Part shown: positions 37,707-51,492 of the stretch, one piece after another
Numbering within the stretch: position 1 is the first letter of the stretch
Layout of the letters: each line of letters begins with the position of its first letter
Assembly (NCBI RefSeq): GCF_006715145.1
Contig: NZ_VFMR01000001.1
Span: 3,038,001 to 3,102,000, forward strand
Direction of reading: 5' to 3'
Origin: Microbacterium sp. SLBN-146
Lineage (GTDB): Bacteria > Actinomycetota > Actinomycetes > Actinomycetales > Microbacteriaceae
DNA: 64,000 nt
Position numbers and translations under genes: made by a program
The notes under the pieces: model-generated
Database searches by the model: none
What the model saw: only the letters and a program-made list of their open reading frames with translations
What the model was told of the DNA's origin: nothing

Positions 37707-38911
37707 CCGAGGACCTCCAGTCCGGGGAGCTGCTTGCCTTCCAGGAACTCGAGGCTCGCGCCTCCTCCTGTCGAGATGTGGCCGAACTCGTCGTCCGCGA
37801 AACCGAGCTGGCGAACGGCGGCCGCGGAGTCTCCGCCGCCGACAACGGACAGTCCGTCAACCTCGGTCAGCGCCTTCGCCACGACCTTCGTGCCCGCAGC
37901 GAACGCGGGCATCTCGAAGACCCCCATCGGCCCGTTCCAGAACACGGTCTTGGACGTACGGATCGCCTCGGCGAAGATCCGCGCCGTGTCGGGACCGATG
38001 TCGAGCCCGAGGCCGGTCGCACCGAACGCGGTCTCTTCCAGTGCGTCCGCGGGAGCGACGACGTGCTCCGCATCCGCGCCGAAGGATGCCGCCATGACGG
38101 CGTCCACGGGGAGGATGAGCTCGACACCCCGCTCCTCCGCTTCGGTCATGTAGCGGGTCACGGTGTCGATCTGGTCGGCCTCCAGGAGAGACTTCCCGAC
38201 CTTGAATCCCTTCGCGGCGAGGAAGGTGAAGAGCATGCCGCCACCGACGAGGATCTTGTCCGCGCGCGGCAGGAGGTGCTCGATGACGCCGAGCTTGTCG
38301 CTCACCTTGGAGCCCCCGAGAACGACCGTATACGGACGCTCCGGGTTCTCGGTGAGCTTGTCGAGCACGTCGACCTCGGTCGCGATGAGGAGGCCCGCCG
38401 CCGAGGGCAGGATCTCCGCGAGTTCATAGACCGATGCCTGCTTGCGGTGGACGACCCCGAAGCCGTCCGACACGAGCGCGTCACCGAGCTCGGCGAGCTG
38501 CTCGGCGAACGCACATCGCTCCGCGGCATCCTTCGCCGTTTCGCCCGCGTTGAACCGGAGGTTCTCGACCACTGCGACGTCACCGTCTTCGAGAGCAGCG
38601 ACCGCCTCATGGGCCGAGTCGCCGACCGTGTCGAGCGCGAACGCGACGGGCTTGCCGAGCAGCTCGGAGAGACGCTGCGCGACGGGAGCGAGGCTGTACT
38701 TCGCGTCAGGGGCCCCGTCGGGGCGACCGAGGTGCGAGCACAGCACGAGCCGCGCACCCTGGTTGATGAGGGCGTTCAGCGTGGGAAGCGCGGCACGCAC
38801 ACGGCCATCGTCCGTGATGACGGCGTCCTTCAGGGGGACGTTGAAGTCAACACGGACGATGACGCGCTTGCCTGCCAGCGAACCCAGCGAGTCGAGGGTA
38901 CGCAGAGCCAC
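37697..38911 (-). CDS. pgk: Phosphoglycerate kinase
   Basis: A 404-residue enzyme making ATP from 1,3-bisphosphoglycerate. It shows [11 protein letters not shown] near the start, [10 protein letters not shown], and the C-terminal [11 protein letters not shown] hinge with the nucleotide site. The GTG at 38911 gives the family N-terminus [10 protein letters not shown]; it starts 8 bp after the gap stop. Confidence 0.98.
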   Translation of the reverse strand: MALRTLDSLGSLAGKRVIVRVDFNVPLKDAVITDDGRVRAALPTLNALINQGARLVLCSHLGRPDGAPDAKYSLAPVAQRLSELLGKPVAFALDTVGDSAHEAVAALEDGDVAVVENLRFNAGETAKDAAERCAFAEQLAELGDALVSDGFGVVHRKQASVYELAEILPSAAGLLIATEVDVLDKLTENPERPYTVVLGGSKVSDKLGVIEHLLPRADKILVGGGMLFTFLAAKGFKVGKSLLEADQIDTVTRYMTEAEERGVELILPVDAVMAASFGADAEHVVAPADALEETAFGATGLGLDIGPDTARIFAEAIRTSKTVFWNGPMGVFEMPAFAAGTKVVAKALTEVDGLSVVGGGDSAAAVRQLGFADDEFGHISTGGGASLEFLEGKQLPGLEVLGWQ

Positions 38912-38919
38912 GATGGGTC

Positions 38920-40044
<1,125 letters not shown>

Positions 40045-40138
40045 TCACCTGCCTACGAGACTAGCGCAGTTGGGCCACGCGAACGTAGGCGGAGAGGGGG
40101 ACGAAGGTCCCGACTTCTCGCCCGCACCAGCGGAAAAG

Positions 40139-40177
40139 AAGATGCCCGGCACCGCGAAGGCGGCTGCCGGGCATCTT
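40139..40177 (-). terminator. Terminator of sodA
   Basis: A 13-bp outer stem (AAGATGCCCGGCA with TGCCGGGCATCTT) with a further CCGC/GCGG inner stem, 14 bp after the sodA stop. Confidence 0.85.
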
Positions 40178-40191
40178 GCAGGTGAACGGGA

Positions 40192-40812
40192 TCAGACGAT
40201 CAGACCCGCGGTCTTCTCGCGTGCCGTCGCGAAGCGCGTCTGCACGTTGTCCCAGTCGGCGATGTTCCAGAACGCCTTGACGTAGTCGGCGCGGACGTTC
40301 TTGTAGTCCAGGTAGTACGCGTGCTCCCACACATCGAGGAGGAGAAGCGGCACGGTGCCTGCGGCGAACTGCGACTGCTGGTCGAAGAACTGCTGGATGA
40401 TCAGGTTCTGTCCGACGGAGTCCCAGAACAGGCCCGCCCATCCGGACCCCTGGACGCCGAGCGCCGCAGCCGTGAAGTGCGCCGTGAACTTGTCGAACGA
40501 ACCGAAGTTGTCGTCGACGGCTGACGCGAGGTCGCCCGTCGGCTTGTCGCCGCCGTTGGGAGACAGATTCGTCCAGAAGATCGAGTGGTTGACGTGGCCT
40601 CCGAGGTTGAAGGCGAGGTCCTTCTCGAGCTTGTTGACGTTGGCGAAGTCGCCCTTGTCGCGCGCTTCGGCGAGCTGCTCGAGCGCCGTGTTGGCACCCG
40701 TGACATAGGCCTGATGGTGCTTGTCGTGGTGCAGCTGCATGATCGTCGCGCTGATGTGCGGTTCGAGAGCCGCGTAGTCGTAGGGGAGGTCGGGCAGCGT
40801 GTAGTTCGCCAT
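40192..40812 (-). CDS. sodA: Superoxide dismutase (Mn/Fe family)
   Basis: A 206-residue Fe/Mn superoxide dismutase. The ligands are His26-region (EPHIS), the second His in NLGGHVNHS, and Asp and His in [12 protein letters not shown]. Length and lack of a signal peptide point to a cytoplasmic enzyme. The sequence alone does not settle Mn against Fe. AGGAAG precedes the ATG. It stands between gap and whiA as its own unit. Confidence 0.95.
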   Translation of the reverse strand: MANYTLPDLPYDYAALEPHISATIMQLHHDKHHQAYVTGANTALEQLAEARDKGDFANVNKLEKDLAFNLGGHVNHSIFWTNLSPNGGDKPTGDLASAVDDNFGSFDKFTAHFTAAALGVQGSGWAGLFWDSVGQNLIIQQFFDQQSQFAAGTVPLLLLDVWEHAYYLDYKNVRADYVKAFWNIADWDNVQTRFATAREKTAGLIV

Positions 40813-40954
40813 ATTCTCTTCTTCCTATCGGCGCTGCGCGGGAGCAAGCAAGCGTCGCTCCGCGGCGGCGAGGGTGACGGTTTTCATCCTAACGATCCGT
40901 AACACGGACGGCAGGGGGTTGCTTCCCGCTGCGGAAGGATCTCGTGCCCGCGGC

Positions 40955-41932
40955 TCAGTCGGTCATGCCCGCAGGCACAGCCGACTCGGTGTCGGGAAGA
41001 CCTTCCGCCTCGGCCTTCTTGTCGGCCATCGCGAGCAGGCGCCGGATGCGCCCTGCGACGGCATCCTTCGTCAGCGGAGGATCGGCGTGGTGGCCGAGCT
41101 CGTCGAGGCTCGCGTCACGATGCGCGAGCCGAAGATCGCCCGCCTGCTTGAGGTGGGCAGGGACCTCGTCGCCGAGAATCTCGAGGGCGCGCTCCACGCG
41201 GGCGCACGCGGCGACCGCGGCCTGGGCGGAGCGTCGAAGGTTCGCGTCGTCGAAGTTCACGAGACGGTTGACGCCCGCCCGCACTTCGCGACGTTGACGC
41301 AGCTGGTCCCACTCTGCCGCCGCGCGCGCGGCACCCATCGCCGCGAGCGCGACGCGGATCGCCTCACCTTCGCGGACGACGACACGCGGCACCCCGCGCA
41401 CCTCTCGTGCCTTCGCGGGGATGCCCAGACGGTGCGCAGCCCCCACCAGGGCCATGGCCGCCTCGGGTGCGGGGCAGGCGATCTCGAGAGCAGCGGAGCG
41501 TCCCGGGTCACTCAGCGCTCCGGCCGCGAGGAACGCGCCTCGCCAGATGGCCGCAAGATCGGGGCGCGACCCCGTCGTGAGCTTGTTGGGAAGACCACGG
41601 ACAGGTCGGCGCCGCTGGTCGAGGAGTCCGGTCTGCCGAGCGAGGGTCTCGCCCCCCTCGATGACGCGCACGGCGTAGTGGCTCCCAGAACGGCCGCCCG
41701 AGCCCTGGACATGCACGAGCTCGGGTCGCACTCCGTAGAGTTCCATGAGGTCGCGAGCGACGCGACGCGCGAGCGCGTCGGTGTCCAGCTCGGCTTCCAC
41801 CGCGACGCGATTGGCGATCGAGTGCAAACCGCCCGAGAATCGCAAGATCGACGTGAGTTCGGCCACGCGGGCGGTCGGGCGAGGGTCTCGCACAGCGGTC
41901 AACTCGGCCTTCACGTCGGCAGTCAGCGACAC
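40955..41932 (-). CDS. whiA: DNA-binding regulator WhiA
   Basis: A 325-residue WhiA: an N-terminal degenerate LAGLIDADG-like domain ([22 protein letters not shown]) and a C-terminal helix-turn-helix ([25 protein letters not shown]). In sporulating actinobacteria it controls division genes; in non-sporulating ones the role is less clear. GTG at 41932 follows GAGGAG. A -10 candidate (TAGGCT, 41969-41974) lies in the short gap after rapZ. The yvcK gene usual between rapZ and whiA is absent. Confidence 0.95.
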   Translation of the reverse strand: MSLTADVKAELTAVRDPRPTARVAELTSILRFSGGLHSIANRVAVEAELDTDALARRVARDLMELYGVRPELVHVQGSGGRSGSHYAVRVIEGGETLARQTGLLDQRRRPVRGLPNKLTTGSRPDLAAIWRGAFLAAGALSDPGRSAALEIACPAPEAAMALVGAAHRLGIPAKAREVRGVPRVVVREGEAIRVALAAMGAARAAAEWDQLRQRREVRAGVNRLVNFDDANLRRSAQAAVAACARVERALEILGDEVPAHLKQAGDLRLAHRDASLDELGHHADPPLTKDAVAGRIRRLLAMADKKAEAEGLPDTESAVPAGMTD

Positions 41933-41999
41933 GGGACTCCTCAAAGGTGGGGAACGGGACGATCGTCCAGCCTACTCGCGGTGGCGATCACTGCCCACC

Positions 42000-42875
42000 T
42001 CACTCGCGTCCGAGGTCGCGGTCCTTGACCCTCACCGCAACCCCCGCGACGTTCGACAGGCGATCCGCGAGCTCGCGGGCCGTCACAACCGATCGATGCT
42101 TTCCCCCTGTGCATCCGACAGCGACGACCGCATGACGCTTGTTCTCCCGCTGGTACCCCTCGAGCACGGGCACGAGTGCCTCGGAATAGGAATCGATGAA
42201 CTCTCGCGCACCCGGCTGCGCGAGAACGAAGTCTCGCACGGCCGCGTCCTCCCCTGTGAGCGAGCGGAGATCCTCGTTCCAGAACGGGTTGGGGAGGAAT
42301 CGCATATCGGCCACCATGTCGGCGTCGGGAGGAAGACCGTACTTGAACCCGAAGCTCATGATCGTCAGCGTGTGCCGCGCCTGACCTTCGTCGGAGAAGA
42401 GATCGACGATGCGGGTCGAGAGCTGATGGATGTTGAGGGAGGACGTGTCGACGATGATGTCTGCCCGCTCCCGCACGGACGCGAGCTTGTTGCGCTCCCG
42501 CCGGATGCCGTCGAGGATCGTGCCGTCGCCCTGGAGCGGATGCGGACGCCGGACGGCCTCGAACCGCCGCACGAGAACCTCGTCGGACGCATCGAGGAAG
42601 ATCGACCTGAGCTGCTGTCGGTCACGGAGCGTCCGCATGACGGCAGGAAGCTCGGCGAACATGTCGCGCCCGCGGACATCGACGACGACCGCGATCTTCG
42701 GGAGCGCGCCTGCGGCGATCTGCGTCAGATCCAGCATGGGCGTGAGCATCTGCGGGGGGAGATTGTCGACGACGTACCAATCGAGGTCTTCCAACGCGTT
42801 CGCCGCCGTGGATCGACCCGCGCCGGACATGCCTGTGACGATGAGGACTTCGGCGTGGCGTGTCGATTCGGTCAT
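42000..42875 (-). CDS. rapZ: Nucleotide-binding protein RapZ/YvcJ family
   Basis: A 291-residue P-loop ATP/GTP-binding protein. Walker A is [11 protein letters not shown] near residue 15, and the C-terminal ligand domain has IGCTGG-like [12 protein letters not shown]. In enterics RapZ adapts RNase E to small RNAs; in actinobacteria the role is not settled. It follows uvrC by 19 bp. TAGGCT and GGGAGAGG just upstream could give it its own promoter and ribosome site. Confidence 0.94.
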   Translation of the reverse strand: MTESTRHAEVLIVTGMSGAGRSTAANALEDLDWYVVDNLPPQMLTPMLDLTQIAAGALPKIAVVVDVRGRDMFAELPAVMRTLRDRQQLRSIFLDASDEVLVRRFEAVRRPHPLQGDGTILDGIRRERNKLASVRERADIIVDTSSLNIHQLSTRIVDLFSDEGQARHTLTIMSFGFKYGLPPDADMVADMRFLPNPFWNEDLRSLTGEDAAVRDFVLAQPGAREFIDSYSEALVPVLEGYQRENKRHAVVAVGCTGGKHRSVVTARELADRLSNVAGVAVRVKDRDLGRE

Positions 42876-42894
42876 GGCCTCTCCCGCGCCCAGC

Positions 42895-44838
42895 CTAGCG
42901 ACTCGTCAGGTGCGCATGGATCGCTGCGGCGAGCTTCGGCCCGACTCCGGGGAGTTCCGTGATCTCTTCGGGCGTGGCGCGTTTGAGTGCCGCAACCGAG
43001 CCGAAGTGACGCAGAAGCGCCCGGATGCGCGCTTCGCCGAGGCCCGGAACGTCGGCGAGGACGCTCTGGATGTCGCGGCGGCGGCGCTTGCGCTGATGCG
43101 AGATGGCGAAGCGATGGGCTTCGTCTCGCAGCCGCTGAAGCAGGTAGAGCGCCTCACTCGTGCGTGGCAGGATCACGGGGTAGTCCTCGTCGGGGAGCCA
43201 CACCTCCTCGAGGCGCTTCGCGATGCCGCACAGTGCGATCTCCTCGTGGCCCGCGTCGCGCAGTGCACGAGCCGCCGCAGCCACCTGGGGCTGGCCGCCG
43301 TCGACGACGAGCAGCTGCGGCCGATAGGCGAAGCGGGGTTTGCGCCGCGTCGACACGACGGCCTCGTCATCGGCCGACGAGGCGCCCGGCTGAGCGACCT
43401 CTCCCCCGGCGGTGCGGAGCTCATCCTCCATCGCATCTTCGGGTCGATCCAGATACGCCAGACGGCGTGTCAGCACCTGGTAGAGCGAATCGGTGTCGTC
43501 CGTCGTCTCGGCGACGCCGAACGAACGGTACTGGTCCTTGCGGGGCAAGCCGTCCTCGAACACCACCATGGAGGCGACGACGTTCGTTCCGGAGAGATGC
43601 GAGACGTCGAAGCACTCGATGCGCAATGGTGCCTCGGCGAGCCCGAGTGCCTCCTGCAGGTCGGTGAGGGCCTGGGTCCGCGCGACGTAGTCGCTCGTGC
43701 GACGGGTCTTGTAGAGCATGAGCGCCTGCTGCGCGTTGAGGGTCGCCGTCGCGAGGAGCTCGGACTTGCGACCGCGCTGCGCGACCTGAATCGAGACGTT
43801 CCGTCCACGGCGTTCGCGCAGCCAGTCCTCGATGTCGGAGGCGTCATCGGGGAGCACGGGCACCAGCACCTGCTTCGGGATGTCCGCGGGCGCTGCGTCA
43901 CCGTACGTGCGCTGCAGGATCTGATCGACGAGGTCCGCCCCGGCGATGTCGATCTCCTTCTCGATCGTCGTGGCTCGCACACCGCGCACGCGGCCGCCGC
44001 GGATCACGAAGTGCTGAACCGCGGCGGCCAGCTCGTCCTCAGCGATACCGAAGAGATCAGCGTCCGTGTCCTCCGACAGAACGAGCGCGCTTCTCTTGAG
44101 GACGGCATCGATCGCCTGGAGGCGATCGCGGTACTGCGCCGCCGCTTCGTAATCCTGAGCGGCGGATGCCTCGCGCATACGTGCCGTCAGTTCGCGCGCG
44201 AAACGCTCATCGCCGCCGGCCATGAACGCGACGAAGTCGTCGACGATGGCGCGATGCTCGTCGATCGACACCTTCATCGAGCAGGGACCTCCGCACCGAC
44301 CGATCTGCCCGGGGAAGCACGGTCGTCCCGTGGCCATGGCCTTGCGATACGAGGCGTCGCTGCAGGTGCGGATGGGGAAGACCCGGATCAACTGGTCGAT
44401 CGTGTCGTGGACCGCCCACACCTTCGGGTACGGACCGAAGTACTTCGCACCGGAGATGCGCCTGTTGCGCGTCACGATGACCCGGGGTGCCTCGTCTGCA
44501 AGGGTCACGGCCATGAAGGGATACGACTTGTCGTCGCGATAGCGGACGTTGAACGGAGGATCGAACTCCTTGATCCACTGGTACTCGAGCTGCAGGGAGT
44601 CGACGTCCGTCGCGACGACGGTCCACTCTACGGATGCCGCGGTCAGCACCATCCGACGGGTGCGCTCATGCAGGGTGTGCAGCGGGGCGAAGTAGTTCGA
44701 CAGTCGAGCACGGAGGTTCTTCGCCTTGCCGACGTACAGGACGCGCCCGTCGCGATCCCGGAAGCGGTAGACACCCGGATTCGTGGGGATCTCCCCCGGG
44801 CGCGGCTTGTACGCGACCGTGGGTGCGGACCGGGCCAT
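42895..44838 (-). CDS. uvrC: Excinuclease ABC subunit C
   Basis: A 647-residue endonuclease of nucleotide excision repair. It shows the N-terminal GIY-YIG domain ([20 protein letters not shown]), a UvrB-binding UVR helix pair near residue 210 ([16 protein letters not shown]), the RNase H-like nuclease domain ([19 protein letters not shown]) and the C-terminal helix-hairpin-helix pair ([22 protein letters not shown]). The ATG at 44838 stands one base after the uvrA stop, so the two are co-transcribed. Confidence 0.97.
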   Translation of the reverse strand: MARSAPTVAYKPRPGEIPTNPGVYRFRDRDGRVLYVGKAKNLRARLSNYFAPLHTLHERTRRMVLTAASVEWTVVATDVDSLQLEYQWIKEFDPPFNVRYRDDKSYPFMAVTLADEAPRVIVTRNRRISGAKYFGPYPKVWAVHDTIDQLIRVFPIRTCSDASYRKAMATGRPCFPGQIGRCGGPCSMKVSIDEHRAIVDDFVAFMAGGDERFARELTARMREASAAQDYEAAAQYRDRLQAIDAVLKRSALVLSEDTDADLFGIAEDELAAAVQHFVIRGGRVRGVRATTIEKEIDIAGADLVDQILQRTYGDAAPADIPKQVLVPVLPDDASDIEDWLRERRGRNVSIQVAQRGRKSELLATATLNAQQALMLYKTRRTSDYVARTQALTDLQEALGLAEAPLRIECFDVSHLSGTNVVASMVVFEDGLPRKDQYRSFGVAETTDDTDSLYQVLTRRLAYLDRPEDAMEDELRTAGGEVAQPGASSADDEAVVSTRRKPRFAYRPQLLVVDGGQPQVAAAARALRDAGHEEIALCGIAKRLEEVWLPDEDYPVILPRTSEALYLLQRLRDEAHRFAISHQRKRRRRDIQSVLADVPGLGEARIRALLRHFGSVAALKRATPEEITELPGVGPKLAAAIHAHLTSR

Positions 44839-44839
44839 C

Positions 44840-47800
<2,961 letters not shown>

Positions 47801-47829
47801 CCCTCAAGTTTAGGTGCGGCCTCCGACAT
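47801..47829 (-). promoter_or_regulatory. RecA-NDp/PafBC-type promoter of uvrA
   Basis: On the minus strand ATGTCGGAG (47829-47821), 8 bp, TAAACT (47812-47807), 6 bp, then GTG. This matches TTGTCRGTG-N8-TAnnnT, the mycobacterial damage promoter, at 7 of 9 positions of the upstream block with exact spacing. The uvrB promoter shares 21 of 25 bases with it over this stretch. Confidence 0.65.
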
Positions 47830-48021
47830 CGGCTCCGTGGGGCCGTTCGCGGCCCGCGTATGCAAGGATGCGCCGTGCTCGGCGTCACGCCCTTCGTCGA
47901 CTAACCGCGATCTCGCCGAGTGACCCCGTCGTTGCGTGCAGATAGCGGGGTGCCTCGTCGACAACCCGGTGAGTCGACATCAGGAGGGCAGGGCGTGAGG
48001 GGCGGGGCGGGGCGTGAGATG

Positions 48022-48058
48022 ACGGATGCCGCGAGTCGGGGTGACTCGCGGCATCCGT
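48022..48058 (-). terminator. Terminator of the nucleotidase gene
   Basis: A perfect 16-bp stem (48022-48037 with 48043-48058) and a 5-nt loop, 20 bp after the stop. It lies upstream of uvrA's promoter region, about 220 bp away. The rest of the 47830-48021 gap shows nothing I can name. Confidence 0.85.
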
Positions 48059-48077
48059 TCCTCACGGTCAGTGTGGG

Positions 48078-50633
48078 TCAGTTCCCCGCGAGGGTGAAGG
48101 TCAGCGTCGTGGAGTTGCCCACGACGTCGTACACCGTCAACTCGTTCACGCCCCGCTTCCCCCCGAACGCGCCCGGAGTCACACCGTTGAGGTCGGACCA
48201 CGTGTTATCGGTCAGGTTCTTCTCCACACCGTTGAGCGTCAACCGGTCGATCTTGTACTGATCGAACAGCTTGAACGACACCCGCGCATACGACCCGTTG
48301 CCCGTCGTCACCGTCTCACCCCGCCCGGTCTTCATCGTCACCGTCGGCCCCGTGACATCCAGAACGAAGCTGACCGTCGTGACATTGCCCGCCACGTCGT
48401 ACACCTTCAACTCATTCACCCCGGACTTGCCACCGAACACCCCCGGCTTCACACCGTTCAGATCCGACCACACATTGTCGACCAGATCCTTCTCGACACC
48501 GTTGAGCGTCAACCGGGCGATCTTCCCCGCATCGAACAACTTGAACGACACCGACCGATACACCCCATCCTTCCCCTGCGACTCCGGCTTCACCGTCACC
48601 GTCGGCGCCGTCACATCGGCGGCCGGGAGGACAGGAATCGAGAGCTCGAAGCTCGTCCCGACCGGCGTTGTGATCGACAGCGGTACCTGGGTGGCATCTG
48701 AACCAGACCCGACAGCGGCTTGGGGGATCGTCACCGTCAGGGTGGCGCGCCCGGCGCGGTCGGTGAGCGCGACGAGGGATCGATCGATCGGCGCCGATCC
48801 GACGGGGATCCCGGCGATCGAGACCGAGACGGTCCCCGCTGCGGTTGCCGTCTGCGTGAAGTCGAGCGAAGAGAGATCGAGCGTCAGCGTGCTACCGGCC
48901 TCGTACCCTGCGGGGTTCGACGGCGCTGACAGTCCGACGCCGATCGAACGCTGGGCGAGGTCGGGAGACGCCGATCCGTTCGCCGCGAACCAGTCCACCA
49001 TGGCCCCGAGATCGACGAGACCCGAGTCGGCGCGAGACGTGCCTGCAGCGAACGTGCCGAAGTTGTCTCCTCCGGATGCCAGGAAGGAGTTGACGACGAT
49101 CCGGTACGAGGCTGCGGGATCGATCGGCACTCCGTCGAGTCGCAGGTTCGTGACCCGGGATCCGACGGCGGCGTCGTAGTTGGTGACGTACGTCAGGCCC
49201 TCGGAAACCCCGAGCTTCAGGAAGGGACGAGATGCAGCGGCGGGCTGCCACTGCTGTTCGAGGACGGCGTCGATCTGCGCGCCCGTCAGCGACATCGTGA
49301 CGAGCGTGTTGGCGAAGGGCTGCACACCGGCTGCTTCCGCGTACGTGACCACGCCGTCGGCATTGGCTCCCCCGCTGCCCGCGTAGACGAGATCCGCCCG
49401 GAGTCCACCGGGGTTCATGAACGCGATCTGCGTCTCCGCTGCGCGCTGCTGGGCAGCCCACAGCTGCACATCGGCGACGAAGTTGCCGAGCGTCGACTCG
49501 GCGCCGCGCGCTTCCTCGGTCGTCGCGGGGTTCTGTGCGGTCGGGGTCCGCGGTTGCAGCTCCCGCCGGAAGTCCGCCGTGATGTTCCCCACCGGCTTGG
49601 ATCCTTCGACGGTTGCGAATGCGACGGCAGCGCGCACGATGGAATCGACGGCGCTCACGACCGGATCCGTGAGGTCTGGAACGATCGTCGGCTGCGGCGG
49701 GTTGACCGCCGTGTTCCACATCGCGGTGGTCGTGGTCGGTGCCAACGACACCGCGCCGGTGTCAGGGTTGTACGTGATCGAGGTCTTCTGGAAGCGCTCA
49801 CCGTACTGCCCTGCCTGCGTCACGCGGAGGGAACCGACGTCGTAGGCGTAGGTCGCATGGGTGTGCGATGTGACGAGCATGTCGACGTCGGCGTCGAGAC
49901 CCGTCACGATGCTCCCGAGCGGCGTGGACGCGTCGGTGGCGTCCGCCGGGTTCGACGATCCTCCCTCGTGAACGAGGGCGACGACGATCTCGGCGCCGGC
50001 AGCTGTCGCCTCATCCGCCGCGGCATTGACCTCGGTCGCGATGTCACGGAACTGCAGGCCCGCGATGCCCGCAGGGCTCACGAGAGATGGCATCTCCTCT
50101 GTGACCGCGCCGACGAAGGCGACGTCGATGCCCGCCGCGACCGTGACGATCTCGTACGCCTGGAGAGCGCGCGTGCCGTCTGCCTTGTAGACGTTGGCCC
50201 CGAGATACGGGAACTCGGCGCGCGGGATGACTCTGTCGGTCAGGTCGGCGAAACCGGCGTCGAATTCGTGATTGCCGACCGCGCTGACATCCAGTCCCGC
50301 GGCGTTCAGCGCATCGATCGTCGGGTTGTCCTGCTGAATGAACGACGTGAACGTGGATGCGCCGATGTTGTCGCCCGCGGAGGCGAAGATCGTGTTCGGG
50401 TTGGCTGCGCGAGCCTGCTGCACGGCCGTCGTCAGGGCCGCGGCGCCGCCCGCGGGAGACGATGCTTCCAGACGACCGTGGAGGTCGTTGATCGTGATCA
50501 GGTCTATCGTGACGGGATCCGCCGCGTACGCGGGAAGTGCGGAGAGGGTGCCGGCTGACAGCGCCACGAGGGCCGCGCCCGCGAGGAAACGACGGCGGAG
50601 AGGGCCGCGATCGGGGACTGATCTGTTGCGCAT
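48078..50633 (-). CDS. Tat-exported 5'-nucleotidase/metallophosphatase with C-terminal repeat modules
   Basis: An 851-residue exported enzyme. The signal peptide has a twin-arginine-like LRRRFLAG (12-19) and ends near AYAADP (35-40). The metallophosphoesterase domain follows: TINDLHGRL (47-55), ASAGDN, SAVGNHEFD (117-125) and SHTHA. A 5'-nucleotidase C-terminal domain comes next (roughly 330-510), with NPGGLRADL and LASGGDNFG. Such UshA/YfkN-like enzymes free phosphate and nucleosides outside the cell. Residues about 560-670 look like an Ig-type spacer. The last 178 residues are two copies of one module (see repeats). There is no LPXTG motif or membrane anchor. The ATG at 50633 follows AGGAAG. 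Confidence 0.92.
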   Translation of the reverse strand: MRNRSVPDRGPLRRRFLAGAALVALSAGTLSALPAYAADPVTIDLITINDLHGRLEASSPAGGAAALTTAVQQARAANPNTIFASAGDNIGASTFTSFIQQDNPTIDALNAAGLDVSAVGNHEFDAGFADLTDRVIPRAEFPYLGANVYKADGTRALQAYEIVTVAAGIDVAFVGAVTEEMPSLVSPAGIAGLQFRDIATEVNAAADEATAAGAEIVVALVHEGGSSNPADATDASTPLGSIVTGLDADVDMLVTSHTHATYAYDVGSLRVTQAGQYGERFQKTSITYNPDTGAVSLAPTTTTAMWNTAVNPPQPTIVPDLTDPVVSAVDSIVRAAVAFATVEGSKPVGNITADFRRELQPRTPTAQNPATTEEARGAESTLGNFVADVQLWAAQQRAAETQIAFMNPGGLRADLVYAGSGGANADGVVTYAEAAGVQPFANTLVTMSLTGAQIDAVLEQQWQPAAASRPFLKLGVSEGLTYVTNYDAAVGSRVTNLRLDGVPIDPAASYRIVVNSFLASGGDNFGTFAAGTSRADSGLVDLGAMVDWFAANGSASPDLAQRSIGVGLSAPSNPAGYEAGSTLTLDLSSLDFTQTATAAGTVSVSIAGIPVGSAPIDRSLVALTDRAGRATLTVTIPQAAVGSGSDATQVPLSITTPVGTSFELSIPVLPAADVTAPTVTVKPESQGKDGVYRSVSFKLFDAGKIARLTLNGVEKDLVDNVWSDLNGVKPGVFGGKSGVNELKVYDVAGNVTTVSFVLDVTGPTVTMKTGRGETVTTGNGSYARVSFKLFDQYKIDRLTLNGVEKNLTDNTWSDLNGVTPGAFGGKRGVNELTVYDVVGNSTTLTFTLAGN
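48081..48356 (-). repeat. C-terminal module, copy 2
   Basis: Encodes the last 92 residues of the nucleotidase. Its core KIDRLTLNGVEKNLTDNTWS and GAFGGKRGVNELTVYDVVGN aligns with copy 1 almost without gaps. Codon choice differs from neighbouring genes, with more TTG, GGG and GTG. Confidence 0.85.
48357..48614 (-). repeat. C-terminal module, copy 1
   Basis: Encodes 86 residues in tandem with copy 2; core KIARLTLNGVEKDLVDNVWS and GVFGGKSGVNELKVYDVAGN. It uses TTG for leucine three times in seven, while the rest of the gene prefers CTC and CTG. An Ig-like or surface-binding domain is likely. Confidence 0.85.
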
Positions 50634-50755
50634 ATGAGTGCTTCCTGTGCAAGGGATTCGGGTGGACGACCCACCGCACAACAACACCGCGCCGAGCCGC
50701 ACCTTTTCGAGACTAGGTTCGCATCGGGGTTCGCAACACCTTCATGAGAAAGTGT

Positions 50756-51202
50756 TCACGATCCGGAAACGCCACGTCGTCCCGCGAAGGGAAGAAGCGC
50801 ATCGCGCAGGCGCTCGAGCGTGTTCGCGTCCACACCCACTGCTTCGAGGACTTTGCCCGGCACGTCGAGAGCGTGGCGGCGCAGCGCCCACCCCGCCTCG
50901 GTCAGCGCGATGTCGAGTGCGCGCTCGTCGCCGATCCGGCGCGCACGCGAGACGAGTCCTTGGGCCTCGAGCCTTTTCACGAGCGGCGACGCGGTCGCGG
51001 GATCGAACGCGAGTTCCTCCGAGAGGTCGGAGAGCGTGCGCGGTGACTGCTCCCAGAGCGCCAGCATCACGAGGTACTGGGGATGCGTAAGGCCGAGGGG
51101 TTCCAAGATCGGTCGGTAGACGGCCACGACGTTCCGTGATGCCGTCACGAGCGCGAAGCACACCTGGTTCTCGAGCCGAAGCAGATCCTCTTGCGCGGGC
51201 AT
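50756..51202 (-). CDS. MarR-family regulator, OhrR-like
   Basis: A 148-residue MarR protein with a winged helix (about 50-115). LENQVCFALVTASRNVVAVYRP near the start matches the OhrR pattern with its peroxide-sensing N-terminal cysteine (Cys15). OhrR proteins repress organic-hydroperoxide resistance genes and are inactivated by peroxide. No ohr gene is adjacent; the divergent neighbour encodes a small zinc-ribbon protein. TAGGAT 6 nt before the ATG suggests a leaderless start, with a palindrome over the -35 region. The second cysteine of two-Cys OhrR is not visible, so it would be the one-Cys type. Confidence 0.82.
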   Translation of the reverse strand: MPAQEDLLRLENQVCFALVTASRNVVAVYRPILEPLGLTHPQYLVMLALWEQSPRTLSDLSEELAFDPATASPLVKRLEAQGLVSRARRIGDERALDIALTEAGWALRRHALDVPGKVLEAVGVDANTLERLRDALLPFAGRRGVSGS

Positions 51203-51243
51203 GCGAATATCCTAGCCCTCAAATAGTTAGTACACTAAGCAAT
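51203..51243. promoter_or_regulatory. Divergent promoters with shared palindrome
   Basis: TTAGT-AC-ACTAA (51227-51238) lies over the TACACT -10 of the plus-strand gene (51231-51236, 7 nt before its GTG) and over the -35 position of the OhrR-like gene, whose -10 TAGGAT is at 51209-51214. One bound repressor could shut both. Confidence 0.55.
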
Positions 51244-51492
51244 GTGAACAGTGAGCATGACCCCGAGCGTCCGACGCTGCGGGAACGCGTACGAGCCGCC
51301 GGCGGTTGGTACGCCTGGATCAACGCCTCGCTCATCCGCGTCGCGGGACCGGCCGCCGTCGGCCCCTACGAGACCGCGCCCCCGCCGACCGCGGAGGAAC
51401 GCGCCGACCGCGCGTGCCCTCTGTGCGGGCGGCCGATGACCGAGCACACGTTCGACCGCTCCGGCACGAAACCTCTCATGCACTGCCCGTGA
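51244..51492 (+). CDS. Small zinc-ribbon-like protein, unknown function
   Basis: An 82-residue protein starting with GTG, 7 nt after a TACACT box. The C-terminal third has CPLCGRPMTEHTF and a final HCP, consistent with one zinc site made by CxxC plus His/Cys. The N-terminal part (LRERVRAAGGWYAWINASLI) is an amphipathic helix. I recall similar short proteins in actinobacteria but no known function. It is divergent from the OhrR-like regulator and abuts the end of uvrB tail to tail with no gap. Confidence 0.7.
   Translation: MNSEHDPERPTLRERVRAAGGWYAWINASLIRVAGPAAVGPYETAPPPTAEERADRACPLCGRPMTEHTFDRSGTKPLMHCP

Noticed and set aside
47801..47940. LexA/SOS box upstream of uvrA
   Set aside because: No GAAC-N4-GTTC-like dyad was seen there or upstream of uvrB; the shared PafBC-type motif explains the regions better.
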